Origin: Paenibacillus lycopersici
GTDB lineage: Bacteria > Bacillota > Bacilli > Paenibacillales > Paenibacillaceae
Direction: 5' to 3'
Length of the DNA: 64,000 nucleotides
Assembly (NCBI RefSeq): GCF_010119935.1
Contig: NZ_CP048209.1
Location: 2,297,001 to 2,361,000 of the forward strand
Below are positions 45,117-56,022 of the stretch, piece by piece (position 1 is the stretch's first letter; each line of letters opens with the position of its first letter). A program made the translations under genes and the position numbers. The notes beneath the pieces were generated by a model. It made no database searches and had not been told where the DNA came from. It saw only the letters and a program-made list of their open reading frames with translations.

Positions 45117-45578
45117 ATGCGTCGTCATACGTTGAAAACGGCATTCGTCGGGGGAGCGGTCGCTCTGATCGTCCTGTTCGGCATCGATATCGCAACGAGC
45201 GGCATTGAACGGATCTACGGTCCGGTCGACGGCGGCGCGTCAGCGAACCAATCGGCGGCTGCGGCGGGCAGCGAAGAGGGATGGGAGAAGAGCGCATCCG
45301 GCGCCGTTGGCGCTGAGCGGCTGCCCGAGGACGAAGTCGCTCCGCTGCGGCAGATGACGGTCGCCGACGCGCAGCATGGGCGCACCGAAGAGGAAATTCG
45401 GCGCGAATACGAGCGGATGCTGCAGGAAGAGCTCGCGAAGCGGCTTCCGGGGCTGCCGGATACGCGGAGCGAATCGACGGTGAACGAGGTTGCCGACGGC
45501 ACGGCCGGCGTGCTGCAGTCGATCTCGTCGAAGGGGATCCGCATGGTCGTTTCCTTTTTTGAGAAGGTAACGGATTGA
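45117..45578 (+). CDS. yqxA: YqxA family protein
   Basis: A 153-residue protein with one N-terminal membrane helix (about 8-26), an Ala/Ser/Gly-rich linker and an amphipathic helix (EEEIRREYERMLQEELAKRL). It ends in GIRMVVSFFEKVTD, the YqxA/DUF3679 pattern. The spoIIP-yqxA-lepA order is that of B. subtilis. The function is unknown; the position implies sporulation. RBS AAAGGGGG. Confidence 0.8.
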   Translation: MRRHTLKTAFVGGAVALIVLFGIDIATSGIERIYGPVDGGASANQSAAAAGSEEGWEKSASGAVGAERLPEDEVAPLRQMTVADAQHGRTEEEIRREYERMLQEELAKRLPGLPDTRSESTVNEVADGTAGVLQSISSKGIRMVVSFFEKVTD

Positions 45579-45603
45579 TGGCCTTTGCCCAAGCTGGTAT
45601 AAT
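45575..45603 (+). promoter_or_regulatory. Sigma-A promoter of lepA
   Basis: TTGATG (45575-45580), a 17-bp spacer and TATAAT (45598-45603) with an extended TGG before it. It overlaps the yqxA stop. Confidence 0.75.
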
Positions 45604-45643
45604 ACAATGATGATTAGCATTTAGGTACCTCTGGGGGTTAAGC

Positions 45644-47461
45644 ATGGCGGACGTACGCGAAAGACAAAAACGAATTAGAAACTTCTCCATCATTGCCCAT
45701 ATCGATCATGGGAAATCGACGCTGGCCGACCGGATTCTCGAATTTACCGGCGCGCTGTCGTCCCGCGAAATGCAGGAGCAAGTGCTTGACCAAATGGACT
45801 TGGAACGCGAACGCGGCATTACGATAAAGCTGCAGGCCGTTCGTCTCGGCTACAAAGCCGACGACGGCGAGGAATATATTCTCAATCTGATCGATACGCC
45901 GGGACACGTCGACTTTACGTACGAGGTCTCCCGCAGCCTCGCAGCCTGCGAAGGCGCGCTGCTCGTGGTCGATGCGGCTCAGGGCATCGAGGCCCAGACG
46001 CTGGCGAACGTGTACCTGGCGCTCGACAACAATCTCGAAATCATTCCGGTGCTGAACAAGATCGACCTGCCGAGCGCAGAGCCGGAACGCGTCAAGCAGG
46101 AGATCGAGGACGTCATCGGCCTTGACGCCAGCGACGCGGTGCATGCTTCCGCGAAAGCCGGCATCGGCATCAAGGAAATTCTGGAGCAGGTCGTGACGAA
46201 GGTTCCGGCGCCGACCGGCGATCCGGACGAGCCGCTCAAAGCGCTCATTTTCGACTCGCACTATGATCCGTACAAAGGCGTTATCGTCTACGTGCGCGTC
46301 ATCGACGGCAGCATCAAGGCAGGCAAGAAAATCCGCTTCATGGCGACGGGCGCGGAGTTCGAAGTCATCGAGGTCGGAGCGTTCATGCCGCGCATGGGCA
46401 TCGTCGGCGAACTGTCCGTCGGCGATGTCGGCTTCGTCGTCGCGGGCATCAAGAACGTGAAGGACACCCGCGTCGGGGATACGATCACGGACGTGAAGAA
46501 GCCGGCGCTCGAAGCGCTCCCGGGTTACCGCAAAATCAACCCGATGGTGTTCTGCGGCCTGTATCCGATCGAAACGCAGGATTACAACGATTTGCGCGAC
46601 GCGCTGGAGAAGCTGGAGCTGAACGACGCTTCGCTTCGCTACGAAGCGGAATCGTCGACGGCGCTCGGCTTCGGCTACCGCTGCGGCTTCCTCGGCCTGC
46701 TCCATATGGAGATTATCCAGGAGCGGATCGAGCGCGAATTCAACATTCCGCTGATCACGACGGCGCCGAGCGTTATATACCGCGTCACGCAGACGAACGG
46801 CGAAGTGCTCGAGATCGACAATCCGTCCAATTACCCGGAAGTCGGCAAGATCGAATACGTCGAAGAACCGTATGTCAAAGCGGCCATCATCGTGCCGAAC
46901 GATTTCGTCGGCGCGATCATGGAGCTGTGCCAGGGCAAGCGCGGCGAGTTCGTGAACATGGAGTATCTGGACACGAACCGCGTCACGCTGACGTACGACA
47001 TGCCGCTGTCGGAGATCGTGTACGACTTCTTCGATCAGTTGAAATCCAGCACGAAAGGCTATGCTTCCTTCGACTACGAGCTCTCGGGCTACCGTCAATC
47101 GAAGCTGGTCAAGATGGACATCATGCTCAACAACGAGCAGGTCGACGCCTTGTCCGTCATCGTGCACCGCGACCGCGCCTACAATCGCGGCCGGATCATT
47201 TGCGAGAAGCTCAAGGAGCTCATTCCGCGTCAAATGTTCGAGGTGCCCATCCAGGCGTCGATCGGCAATAAAGTCATCGCGCGCGAAACGGTCAAAGCGA
47301 TGCGCAAGAACGTCCTTGCCAAGTGTTACGGCGGCGACATCAGCCGGAAACGGAAGCTGCTGGACAAGCAGAAGGAAGGCAAGAAGCGCATGAAGCAGGT
47401 CGGCAGCGTCGAGGTGCCGCAGGAAGCGTTCATGGCGGTGCTCAAGATAGACGAGGACTAA
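45644..47461 (+). CDS. lepA: Elongation factor 4 (LepA)
   Basis: A 605-residue ribosome-binding GTPase that can back-translocate stalled ribosomes. It has G1 [10 protein letters not shown] (residues 16-25), RGIT (G2), DTPGH (G3), NKID (G4) and SAK (G5). The EF-G-like domains and the LepA-specific C-terminal domain ([38 protein letters not shown]) follow. Start ATG 45644 has CTGGGGG. Length is typical. Confidence 0.98.
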   Translation: MADVRERQKRIRNFSIIAHIDHGKSTLADRILEFTGALSSREMQEQVLDQMDLERERGITIKLQAVRLGYKADDGEEYILNLIDTPGHVDFTYEVSRSLAACEGALLVVDAAQGIEAQTLANVYLALDNNLEIIPVLNKIDLPSAEPERVKQEIEDVIGLDASDAVHASAKAGIGIKEILEQVVTKVPAPTGDPDEPLKALIFDSHYDPYKGVIVYVRVIDGSIKAGKKIRFMATGAEFEVIEVGAFMPRMGIVGELSVGDVGFVVAGIKNVKDTRVGDTITDVKKPALEALPGYRKINPMVFCGLYPIETQDYNDLRDALEKLELNDASLRYEAESSTALGFGYRCGFLGLLHMEIIQERIEREFNIPLITTAPSVIYRVTQTNGEVLEIDNPSNYPEVGKIEYVEEPYVKAAIIVPNDFVGAIMELCQGKRGEFVNMEYLDTNRVTLTYDMPLSEIVYDFFDQLKSSTKGYASFDYELSGYRQSKLVKMDIMLNNEQVDALSVIVHRDRAYNRGRIICEKLKELIPRQMFEVPIQASIGNKVIARETVKAMRKNVLAKCYGGDISRKRKLLDKQKEGKKRMKQVGSVEVPQEAFMAVLKIDED

Positions 47462-47469
47462 GAGCCTCC

Positions 47470-47582
47470 AGATCGGTAAGGGATTCCGCTCGCTGTTGTA
47501 CCCGGATTTCATGAACAATTTTCAAAGGTTGAAATCCGGTTACAAAGGCGACCACTTCGTTGCTTCATCTCCTTACCGATCT
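47470..47582. other. Large nested inverted repeat after lepA
   Basis: The outer arms are AGATCGGTAAGG (47470-47481) and CCTTACCGATCT (47571-47582), perfect. The inner arms, 47496-47511 and 47530-47545, pair over 16 bp with one G-U. No T-run follows directly. Unusually large for a terminator, so it may be a remnant of a small repeat element or a structured RNA end. Confidence 0.7.
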
Positions 47583-47609
47583 TCCGGCTTGTCCTCTATT
47601 ATCTTTTTT

Positions 47610-47637
47610 AAGGGAGCAGACTCGCTTCCTTTTTTTA
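47610..47637 (+). terminator. Terminator downstream of lepA
   Basis: AAGGGAGC (47610-47617) pairs with GCTTCCTT (47624-47631), one G-U, then a T-run. Confidence 0.7.
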
Positions 47638-47714
47638 TTTATGGAAGCTTGTAGGACGAAGTCGCAAGCCCCAAGCCTAACGGCAACTGAATGCAAGACC
47701 TTGGAGGAATGCAT

Positions 47715-48869
47715 ATGCTTACCCACGCGCCTCGCGCGCTTTATATTCATATCCCGTTCTGCACGCATAAGTGCCATTATTGCGATTTCACTTCGTATGT
47801 GTTGCGGGGGCAGCCTGTCGATGCGTATCTCGACGCATTGGAGCGGGAGATGGTCATGACCGCGAAGGCGCTGCCGCCGGAAGAGATCCGGACCGTGTTC
47901 GTCGGCGGCGGGACGCCGACGGTGCTGACGCCGCCGCAGATGGAACGGTTTCTCGCTTCGGTGAAGCGGCATTTCCCGATTCATCCGGATGCGGAGTTTA
48001 CGATGGAAGCGAATCCGGGAACGACGGATTCGGAGAAGCTGCAGGCGATGCGCGAGGGCGGCGTCAACCGGATCAGCTTCGGCGTGCAGTCGTTCGACAA
48101 CGGCCTGCTGGAACGCATCGGGCGCATCCATAACGTGGACGACGTGTACCGCAGCATCGAGAACGCGCGAACGGCGGGCGTTCATAATCTGTCTATCGAC
48201 TTGATGTTCGGCTTGCCTGGCCAGACGGTCGAGCAGCTGTCGGACAGCGTAGCCAAGGCGCTTGCGCTGGAGCTTCCTCATTATTCCCTGTACGGCTTGA
48301 AGGTGGAAGAGAACACGCTGTTCCACGCGTTGTACGAACGCAACGAGCTGCCGCTGCCGCCCGAAGAGGACGAGCTGGCGATGTACATGCTGCTGATCGA
48401 CAAGCTGACGGCGGCCGGCTATGACCATTATGAAATCAGCAATTTCGCCAAGCCGGGCTTCGAGAGCCGGCACAATATTACGTATTGGCGCAACGAGCCG
48501 TATTACGGCTTGGGCGCAGGAGCGCACGGCTACGCGCGCGGGGAACGGCATGTCAATATCAAAGGCATACAGCCGTACCTGGATGCCGCGGCGACGCGCC
48601 TCCCGCGTCTCGAGACGAACGGCGTATCGGACGAAGAAGCGATGGAAGATTTCATGATGGTCGGTCTTCGCATGCTGACAGGGGTAAGGAACGGCGATTT
48701 CGCGCTGCAATTCCCGGGACGGACGCTCGAGGGCTGCTTCGGCGAGCCGCTCGAGAAGCTGCTGCGGCAGGGACTGATCGAAGCCGTGGAAGGCCGCGGC
48801 GGCGGGTACCGGCTTTCGAAGCGGGGCATCCCGCTAGGCAACGAAGTGTTCGGCGCGTTTCTCGGCTGA
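47715..48869 (+). CDS. hemW: Radical SAM heme chaperone HemW
   Basis: A 384-residue radical-SAM protein of the HemN/HemW family. It has the 4Fe-4S motif CTHKCHYC (residues 16-23) and the segments FVGGGTPTVL, NPGTTDSEKL and INRISFGVQSF. The C-terminal part (AMEDFMMVGLRML) is HemW-like. HemW hands heme to respiratory enzymes rather than making it. The ATG at 47715 is 7 bp after GGAGG; the ATG at 47709 is too close. The lepA-hemW-hrcA order is conserved. Confidence 0.94.
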   Translation: MLTHAPRALYIHIPFCTHKCHYCDFTSYVLRGQPVDAYLDALEREMVMTAKALPPEEIRTVFVGGGTPTVLTPPQMERFLASVKRHFPIHPDAEFTMEANPGTTDSEKLQAMREGGVNRISFGVQSFDNGLLERIGRIHNVDDVYRSIENARTAGVHNLSIDLMFGLPGQTVEQLSDSVAKALALELPHYSLYGLKVEENTLFHALYERNELPLPPEEDELAMYMLLIDKLTAAGYDHYEISNFAKPGFESRHNITYWRNEPYYGLGAGAHGYARGERHVNIKGIQPYLDAAATRLPRLETNGVSDEEAMEDFMMVGLRMLTGVRNGDFALQFPGRTLEGCFGEPLEKLLRQGLIEAVEGRGGGYRLSKRGIPLGNEVFGAFLG

Positions 48870-48982
48870 TTTTCCGCTTGATTTTTGACAATTTGTTCTT
48901 GTGTAGAAATGCACTGTGTTGTATATTTATTCGTATTGAATCAAGCTACATGACGTAATGCTTAAGGATGGAGGCGCAAGCG

Positions 48983-49450
48983 ATGGAAGCGGTAGCGGTA
49001 TGCAGAAGAGCGACCGAAGACGATATCGAAATATTGGCGGATTTAATTGCCGGTTACGCTGAGAAAGGAATCATGCTGCCGCGATCGCGCGAAACGCTGA
49101 AGCGCCAGATCGATACGTTCGTCGTGGCCGAGGTGGGCGATGACGTCGTGGGCTGCGGCTCGTTGACCCGGCTCGGGGCCGATCTGGTGGAAATCCGTTC
49201 GCTCGGCATTTCGGAGGGCTACAAAGGAATGGGCATCGGCAGCAAGCTGGTGGACCAGTTGATCATAGAAGCGAAGGAACAGCACATCCCGAAGATCATG
49301 GCGCTGACCTACGAGGTTCATTTCTTCGAGAAGAACGGCTTTACGGTCGTGAACAAAGAGATTTTCCCCGAGAAAGTGTGGACCGACTGCGTGAATTGCC
49401 CGAAGCAGCATGCCTGCGACGAGATCGCGGTGCTTAAGATGCTCAACTGA
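48983..49450 (+). CDS. GNAT N-acetyltransferase (ArgA-like short form)
   Basis: A 155-residue acetyl-CoA-dependent acetyltransferase. The acetyl-CoA loop is GYKGMGIGSKLVDQL (about residues 76-90), followed by ALTYEVHFFEKNGFTVVNKE and a C-terminal cysteine-containing CVNCPKQHACDE. The arrangement is like the short ArgA-type acetyltransferases; the substrate is unproven. The ATG at 48983 is 8 bp after GGAGG; ATG 48968 precedes it in frame. Confidence 0.85.
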   Translation: MEAVAVCRRATEDDIEILADLIAGYAEKGIMLPRSRETLKRQIDTFVVAEVGDDVVGCGSLTRLGADLVEIRSLGISEGYKGMGIGSKLVDQLIIEAKEQHIPKIMALTYEVHFFEKNGFTVVNKEIFPEKVWTDCVNCPKQHACDEIAVLKMLN

Positions 49451-49464
49451 TTCCAAGCTCGAAT

Positions 49465-49500
49465 CGCCAGTTCCAAATCAATTGGACCTGGCGTTTTTTT
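49465..49500 (+). terminator. Terminator after the acetyltransferase gene
   Basis: CGCCAG (49465-49470) pairs with CTGGCG (49488-49493), with an inner TCCAA/TTGGA stem, then seven T residues. Confidence 0.92.
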
Positions 49501-49551
49501 GTGAGCGCACGCTTCAAAATCCTGCAAAATACACTGTTAAACGGGAAAATA

Positions 49552-49560
49552 TGCTAAAAT
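49552..49560 (+). promoter_or_regulatory. Extended -10 promoter element of the TM2 gene
   Basis: TGC-TAAAAT, with no good -35 upstream. Located 54 bp before the start codon. Confidence 0.4.
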
Positions 49561-49613
49561 ATAGGCAGGTTATATGATTCTTTTATCCTACCTACATAAG
49601 GAGTGCGTTATTT

Positions 49614-50012
49614 GTGACTCAGACAGCCTTTGTTTCGAACGATCCTGCCATAAAAACGAAATATTGCAAACATTGCGCGGCAACGATCCATGCCGATGCC
49701 GTGATATGCACGATGTGCGGACTTCAGGTAGAAGAATTGAAAAGCGCGCAACCGAATATCGTGATTAATAATTCGAACGTGAATACGAATACGAACACGA
49801 ACGTAGCGGGCGTGTATGGAGCGGGGAAACAAAAAAACAAATGGGTCGCGCTGGCGCTCTGTTTTTTTCTGGGGGTATTGGGCGCTCATCGGTTTTACGA
49901 AGGGAAGGTAGGAACGGGGATTCTTTATTTTTTCACATGGGGGATTTTCGGGATCGGCGCGCTAATCGATTTTTTCATTTTACTCTTTAAACCGAATCCC
50001 TATTACGTCTAA
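49614..50012 (+). CDS. Zinc-ribbon and TM2 domain protein
   Basis: A 132-residue protein. Residues 18-38 are a zinc ribbon ([19 protein letters not shown], two CxxC pairs), followed by an Asn/Thr-rich linker (about 50-65, NTNTNTN). A TM2 domain comes last, with two membrane helices and the conserved [38 protein letters not shown]. The GTG at 49614 follows AAGGAG. TM2 proteins occur widely; the function is unknown. It lies before hrcA but is transcribed separately. Confidence 0.88.
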   Translation: MTQTAFVSNDPAIKTKYCKHCAATIHADAVICTMCGLQVEELKSAQPNIVINNSNVNTNTNTNVAGVYGAGKQKNKWVALALCFFLGVLGAHRFYEGKVGTGILYFFTWGIFGIGALIDFFILLFKPNPYYV

Positions 50013-50073
50013 AATCGTTAAGCGGGCGATGGACGATTTTATTGAAATAGTCGTTGCAAAATGCCGAACCGAC

Positions 50074-50103
50074 TTGACAATGGTTAAGCCGGTTTGGTAT
50101 TTT
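50074..50103 (+). promoter_or_regulatory. Sigma-A promoter of the hrcA-grpE-dnaK operon
   Basis: TTGACA (50074-50079), an 18-bp spacer and TATTTT (50098-50103) with extended TGG. The same region has an imperfect AACCG/CGGTT hairpin that could also end upstream transcription. Confidence 0.6.
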
Positions 50104-50114
50104 TGTATTAATGA

Positions 50115-50141
50115 TTAGCACTCAACGCTATCGAGTGCTAA
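50115..50141 (+). promoter_or_regulatory. CIRCE operator (HrcA binding site)
   Basis: Perfect TTAGCACTC-N9-GAGTGCTAA at the expected transcription start, the binding site for the HrcA repressor. It shows that the operon is a class I heat-shock operon controlled by its own first gene. Confidence 0.98.
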
Positions 50142-50210
50142 CGACGGTGAATGAGACGATAACGGAGCCGCCCGAGGGCGATCCGATTTTGCGATTATGG
50201 AGGGACTGCG

Positions 50211-51236
50211 ATGTTAACCGACCGGCAGCGAATGATTTTGAATGTCATCATCGACGATTATATCCGTTCGGCGGAGCCTATCGGTTCACGCAGCATTTCG
50301 AAGCGCAGCGACGTCAGCTTCAGCCCGGCGACGATCCGCAACGAAATGGCCGATCTGGAGGAGCTTGGCTTCCTGGAACAGCCGCACACTTCCGCAGGCC
50401 GCATCCCTTCGATCAAAGGCTATCGTTATTACGTCGATCATCTCGTCAAGCTAAGCCAAGTCAATGAACAGGAAATGCAGCTGGTGCGCTCTTTCGTGAC
50501 CGAGAAAATGAACCAGATGGAGCAAATTATCCAGCATGCGGCGATGATTCTGTCGAATATGACGAATTACACGAGCATCGTGCTCGGACCGGAGACGTTC
50601 ACGACGTCGCTGAAACATTTTCAACTGGTGCCGCTGACGCAGGACACGGCCGTGGCGATCATCGTCACCAACACCGGCCATGTCGAGAACCGGACCATCT
50701 CCCTCCCGGAAGACATGAACATGGAGGAGATGCAGCAGGCGGTTACGATCTTGAACGCCAAGCTCGTCGGCGTCCCGCTTGTCCGCCTGAAATCGAAATT
50801 GCATTCGGAAGTCGGCCAGGAGCTGGGCCGCTACGCAGACCAGTTCGAACGGCTGCTCGGCATTCTGGATCAAACGCTGGAGAGCGAGAACGACCACCGC
50901 GTCTTCATGAGCGGGACGACGAACATGCTCACCCAGCCGGAATTCAAGGATGTCGACAAGGTGAAGACGCTGCTGGATCTGTTGGAAGAAACGCCTACGA
51001 TCATGCAGATGTTCAATGCGCTTCCAAGCGGTATTCAAGTACGCATCGGAACAGAAAATACGCATGAAGCGATCAACAATTGCAGTCTCATTACGGCGAC
51101 CTACTCCATCGAGGGCAAGTCGCTCGGCACGATCGGCATACTTGGACCGACAAGAATGGATTACGGCAAAGTCATCAGCCTGTTGAACATCTTCTCCCGA
51201 GACATGGCGAAGCTGCTCAGCCGCTGGTACAAGTGA
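50211..51236 (+). CDS. hrcA: Heat-inducible transcription repressor HrcA
   Basis: A 341-residue repressor of class I heat-shock genes, kept active by GroEL. It has a winged-helix N terminus (MLTDRQRMILNVIIDDYIRSAEPIGSRSISKRSDVSFSPATIRNEMADLEELGFL) and a GAF-like body with IQVRIGTENTHEAINNCSLI and TMRMDYGKV-type LGPTRMDYGKVISLL. The CIRCE element is 70 bp upstream. Confidence 0.97.
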   Translation: MLTDRQRMILNVIIDDYIRSAEPIGSRSISKRSDVSFSPATIRNEMADLEELGFLEQPHTSAGRIPSIKGYRYYVDHLVKLSQVNEQEMQLVRSFVTEKMNQMEQIIQHAAMILSNMTNYTSIVLGPETFTTSLKHFQLVPLTQDTAVAIIVTNTGHVENRTISLPEDMNMEEMQQAVTILNAKLVGVPLVRLKSKLHSEVGQELGRYADQFERLLGILDQTLESENDHRVFMSGTTNMLTQPEFKDVDKVKTLLDLLEETPTIMQMFNALPSGIQVRIGTENTHEAINNCSLITATYSIEGKSLGTIGILGPTRMDYGKVISLLNIFSRDMAKLLSRWYK

Positions 51237-51319
51237 TCGAGAATGTCCGGCAGCGAACATTCGCCCTTGGAACTGCGCGAACCAATCAGAAGGATTATTT
51301 TCAGGAGGTGTCGATACGC

Positions 51320-51877
51320 GTGTCTGTGAATGAACAGCATACAGAAGAAGAACATAAGCAAGAGACGGACCAGGCAACGAACGAGGAACAGGAAACGGTC
51401 AACGAAGTTGAAGCGGAGGGCGCCGAAGACGGCCGAATTGCCGAGCTGACGCGTCTGGCGGACGAGAATCAGCAGCGGTACTTGCGCGCGCAAGCCGATT
51501 TCGATAATTTCCGCCGCCGTACGGCGAAGGAGCGCGAGGAGCTCGCGCAGTACGCATCGATGAAATTGATCGGGCAGCTGCTGCCGGTCATCGACAACTT
51601 CGGCCGCGCGATCGAAGCCGCGAAAACGGGCGGCGACGTGGAGTCGTTCTCCAAAGGCGTGGACATGATTTTCCGCCAAGTGGAAGGCGTGCTCGAGGCG
51701 GAGGGCCTGAAGACGATGGAAACCGTCGGACAGCCGTTCAATCCCGAATTCCACCAAGCGATCATGCAGGTGGAATCCGATGAATTCGAGGAAGGCATCG
51801 TCGTCGAAGAAGTTCAGAAAGGCTACATGCTGAAAGATAAAGTGCTGCGTCCCGCAATGGTGAAAGTGAGCGGGTAA
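51320..51877 (+). CDS. grpE: Nucleotide exchange factor GrpE
   Basis: A 185-residue co-chaperone that releases ADP from DnaK. A Glu-rich N-terminal tail (1-45) precedes the long dimer helix (DENQQRYLRAQADFDNFRRRTAKEREEL). The beta-wing has the signature PFNPEFHQAIMQVES and VVEEVQKGYMLKDKVLRPAMVKVS. The GTG at 51320 is the best start after CAGGAGGTG. Confidence 0.96.
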   Translation: MSVNEQHTEEEHKQETDQATNEEQETVNEVEAEGAEDGRIAELTRLADENQQRYLRAQADFDNFRRRTAKEREELAQYASMKLIGQLLPVIDNFGRAIEAAKTGGDVESFSKGVDMIFRQVEGVLEAEGLKTMETVGQPFNPEFHQAIMQVESDEFEEGIVVEEVQKGYMLKDKVLRPAMVKVSG

Positions 51878-51911
51878 TGCCCAGATTCCTATATTTTCCA
51901 TATCCACTTAA

Positions 51912-53765
<1,854 letters not shown>

Positions 53766-53800
53766 GCCGCTGCGATAAGCATGCGATTCGTTTAGCGTAA

Positions 53801-53843
53801 ACGGTGCGCCGTCCGTGCAATTGTGGACGGCGCAGCCGTTTTT
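53801..53843 (+). terminator. Terminator between dnaK and dnaJ
   Basis: GCGCCGTCC (53806-53814) pairs with GGACGGCGC (53825-53833), extended by ACGG/CCGT, then TTTTT. Readthrough may be needed for dnaJ expression from the CIRCE promoter. Confidence 0.75.
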
Positions 53844-53903
53844 CGTCTGTTTGGCGCAGTCGGAGAGAGAAAGCAGCGTAAATAGGAGACGGGGTGACGG
53901 ATT

Positions 53904-55034
53904 TTGGCTAATAAGCGGGATTATTACGAAGTGCTCGGCGTTGGGAAAGGCGCGAACGAGGACGAGATCAAGAAGGCGTACCGGAAGCTGGCTCGCCAAT
54001 ACCATCCGGACGTGAACAAGGAAGCGGACGCGGAAACCAAGTTCAAGGAAGTCAAGGAAGCGTACGACGTCCTCAGCGATGACGGCAAGCGCGCGCAGTA
54101 CGACCAATACGGGCATGTCGACCCGAACCAAGGGTTTGGCGGCGGAGGCGGCGCCGATTTCAACGGGGGCTTCGGCGATATCTTCGACATGTTCTTCGGC
54201 GGCGGAGGCCGGCGCGATCCGAACGCGCCGCAGCGCGGCAACGATTTGCAGTACACGATGACGATCGAATTCAAGGAAGCCGTGTTCGGCAAAGAAACCG
54301 AAATTACGATTCCGCGCACCGAGAACTGCGATACATGCGCGGGCTCGGGCGCCAAGCCCGGCACGAAGCCTGAGACCTGCGGCGTCTGCCGCGGCACCGG
54401 CCAGCAGGAAGTCGTGCAGAACACGCCGTTCGGCCGCATGGTCAATCGCCGCGCATGCTCGAATTGCGGCGGCTCCGGTAAAGTCATCAAAGAGAAGTGC
54501 ACGACCTGCCACGGCGCGGGCAAAGTGAAGAAGAACCGCAAGATCAACGTGAAAATCCCGGCGGGCGTCGACGAAGGCGCGCAAATCCGCTTGACCGGCG
54601 AAGGCGAGAGCGGCACGCGCGGCGGTCCTTCCGGCGACTTGTATATCGTCATCCGCGTGAAGCCGCATGACTTCTTCGAGCGGGAGAACGACGACATCTA
54701 CTGCGAAGTGCCGCTGACGTTCGCGCAGGCGGCGCTCGGCGACGAGATCGAAATCCCGACGCTGAACGAGAAAGTGAAGCTGAAGATTCCCGCGGGCACG
54801 CAGACGGGCACGTACTTCCGGCTGAAGGGCAAAGGGGTGCCGCGGCTGCGCGGCTACGGCCAAGGCGACCAGCACGTGAAAGTAACGGTCGTCACGCCGA
54901 CGAGCTTGAGCGAAGAGCAGAAGGAGCTGTTCCGGCAGCTCGCGACCGGAGGCGCCGGCGGCTCCGGCGAAACGCCGCAGGAGCACCACGAGACGATTTT
55001 CGAGCGGATGAAGAAAGCGTTCCGGGGGGATTAA
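53904..55034 (+). CDS. dnaJ: Chaperone protein DnaJ (Hsp40)
   Basis: A 376-residue type I Hsp40. The J domain has the HPD motif (YHPDVNKE, about residue 33); a Gly/Phe-rich region ([16 protein letters not shown]) follows. Four CxxCxGxG zinc-binding repeats ([32 protein letters not shown], about 146-215) come next, then the C-terminal domains. The start is TTG at 53904. Confidence 0.97.
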   Translation: MANKRDYYEVLGVGKGANEDEIKKAYRKLARQYHPDVNKEADAETKFKEVKEAYDVLSDDGKRAQYDQYGHVDPNQGFGGGGGADFNGGFGDIFDMFFGGGGRRDPNAPQRGNDLQYTMTIEFKEAVFGKETEITIPRTENCDTCAGSGAKPGTKPETCGVCRGTGQQEVVQNTPFGRMVNRRACSNCGGSGKVIKEKCTTCHGAGKVKKNRKINVKIPAGVDEGAQIRLTGEGESGTRGGPSGDLYIVIRVKPHDFFERENDDIYCEVPLTFAQAALGDEIEIPTLNEKVKLKIPAGTQTGTYFRLKGKGVPRLRGYGQGDQHVKVTVVTPTSLSEEQKELFRQLATGGAGGSGETPQEHHETIFERMKKAFRGD

Positions 55035-55165
55035 AGGTTTTCGTGAGAAAACCCGCATCGGAAGCATATGCTTAGGTATCGCCGCGGCTTCCGGGCATAA
55101 GATCGCGGTCGTTGGCCGATGCTAACCTTCGTGTTAGTTCATTTCAGACACGAAGGAGAATGACC

Positions 55166-55342
55166 ATGAGCGAAAACCTGGAAAAGCAAAACTTCGGCAA
55201 CCTGCCGATCGGTAAAAACGAAGACGTGGAGTTTTCGGCGGAGCAGGCGGACGAAGCCGACCGCATCGCGATGAAGCGCGCCCAGGAAGCGGACGCGAGA
55301 GCGCAGGCGAACGCTACGCAGCAAGCGCAGCGGCTCTTGTAG
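55166..55342 (+). CDS. YfhD-like small protein
   Basis: A 58-residue hydrophilic protein. NLPIGKNEDVEFSAEQADEADRIAMKRAQEADARA fits the YfhD family (DVEFS, then alternating A/D/E residues), which is linked to spores. The ATG at 55166 is 7 bp after GAAGGAG; ATG 55160 is too close. Its role is unknown. Confidence 0.6.
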   Translation: MSENLEKQNFGNLPIGKNEDVEFSAEQADEADRIAMKRAQEADARAQANATQQAQRLL

Positions 55343-55352
55343 GACGGTTCCC

Positions 55353-55550
55353 GTGGCCACGCTCCATGCGACGTTTCAGGACGGCGCTCGCGCCCGGGAA
55401 GCGCAGCGCAAGCTGCAGTTCCTGCGGATCGAGCAGATCGATCAAGGCGCCGACGGCGCCTCGCTGACGGCCGACGTCGGCGACGAACTGATGGACCGTG
55501 CGCTGCACGTCATCAGACAGACCGGCGGCACCGCCGATAATGATGAATAA
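55353..55550 (+). CDS. Conserved-looking small protein of unknown function
   Basis: A 65-residue protein beginning with GTG at 55353. It has a predicted beta-alpha-beta pattern (ATLHATFQDGARAREAQRKLQFLRIEQIDQG, then SLTADVGDELMDRALHVIRQTGG), not unlike a small ferredoxin-like domain. Its start is 11 bp after the YfhD-like stop, with a weak AGGACG. The two probably share a transcript ending at 55604. Confidence 0.55.
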   Translation: MATLHATFQDGARAREAQRKLQFLRIEQIDQGADGASLTADVGDELMDRALHVIRQTGGTADNDE

Positions 55551-55568
55551 CGACAGCGGTTGAAGACG

Positions 55569-55609
55569 AATGCCATTCCCCGCGCAGGCCGCGGAGGGTG
55601 GCATTTTTT
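55569..55609 (+). terminator. Terminator after the two small genes
   Basis: AATGCCA (55569-55575) pairs with TGGCATT (55599-55605), with an inner CCGCG/CGCGG stem, then six T residues. Confidence 0.9.
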
Positions 55610-55692
55610 GCCGTGCAGGCTTGTGAAAGCGATCTCTATTATGGCAGAATAAGAAGGCTTGGGCAGTCAATGAGGATGGGAGAGGATCGATC

Positions 55693-56022
55693 GTGCCGGT
55701 TATCAGGCAGCATGAACCGCAGAACGCTCCGCCATGGAGCGAGATCAGCCATTACGGCGTCAATCGGTTGAAGGCGGGAGATACGGTGGAGCTGCATTAT
55801 CACAGCTGCAACGAATACTGGATCATCGTAAGCGGCAGGGGAACGTGCACGACGGAAGGCGATACGTACGAGATCGGAGCGGGCGACATGGTGCTGACCA
55901 AGGCGGGCGACGAGCATTCGCTGCTCGTGACGGAGGACATGGTCGCCGTCTACTGCTACGGCATCATGCCGGAAGGCGGTCTTCACGGACATTTGCATCG
56001 AGAGAGAGGGATCGGGGAATGA
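55693..56022 (+). CDS. Cupin-domain protein
   Basis: A 109-residue single cupin barrel. Metal ligands are visible in cupin motif 1 (GDTVELHYHSCNEYWIIVSGRG; two His and a Glu) and motif 2 (GDMVLTKAGDEHSLL). Such proteins are sugar isomerases/epimerases or small sensors. The GTG start follows GGGAGAGGAT; the stop overlaps the next start, so it acts with the Gfo/Idh enzyme downstream. Confidence 0.85.
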   Translation: MPVIRQHEPQNAPPWSEISHYGVNRLKAGDTVELHYHSCNEYWIIVSGRGTCTTEGDTYEIGAGDMVLTKAGDEHSLLVTEDMVAVYCYGIMPEGGLHGHLHRERGIGE

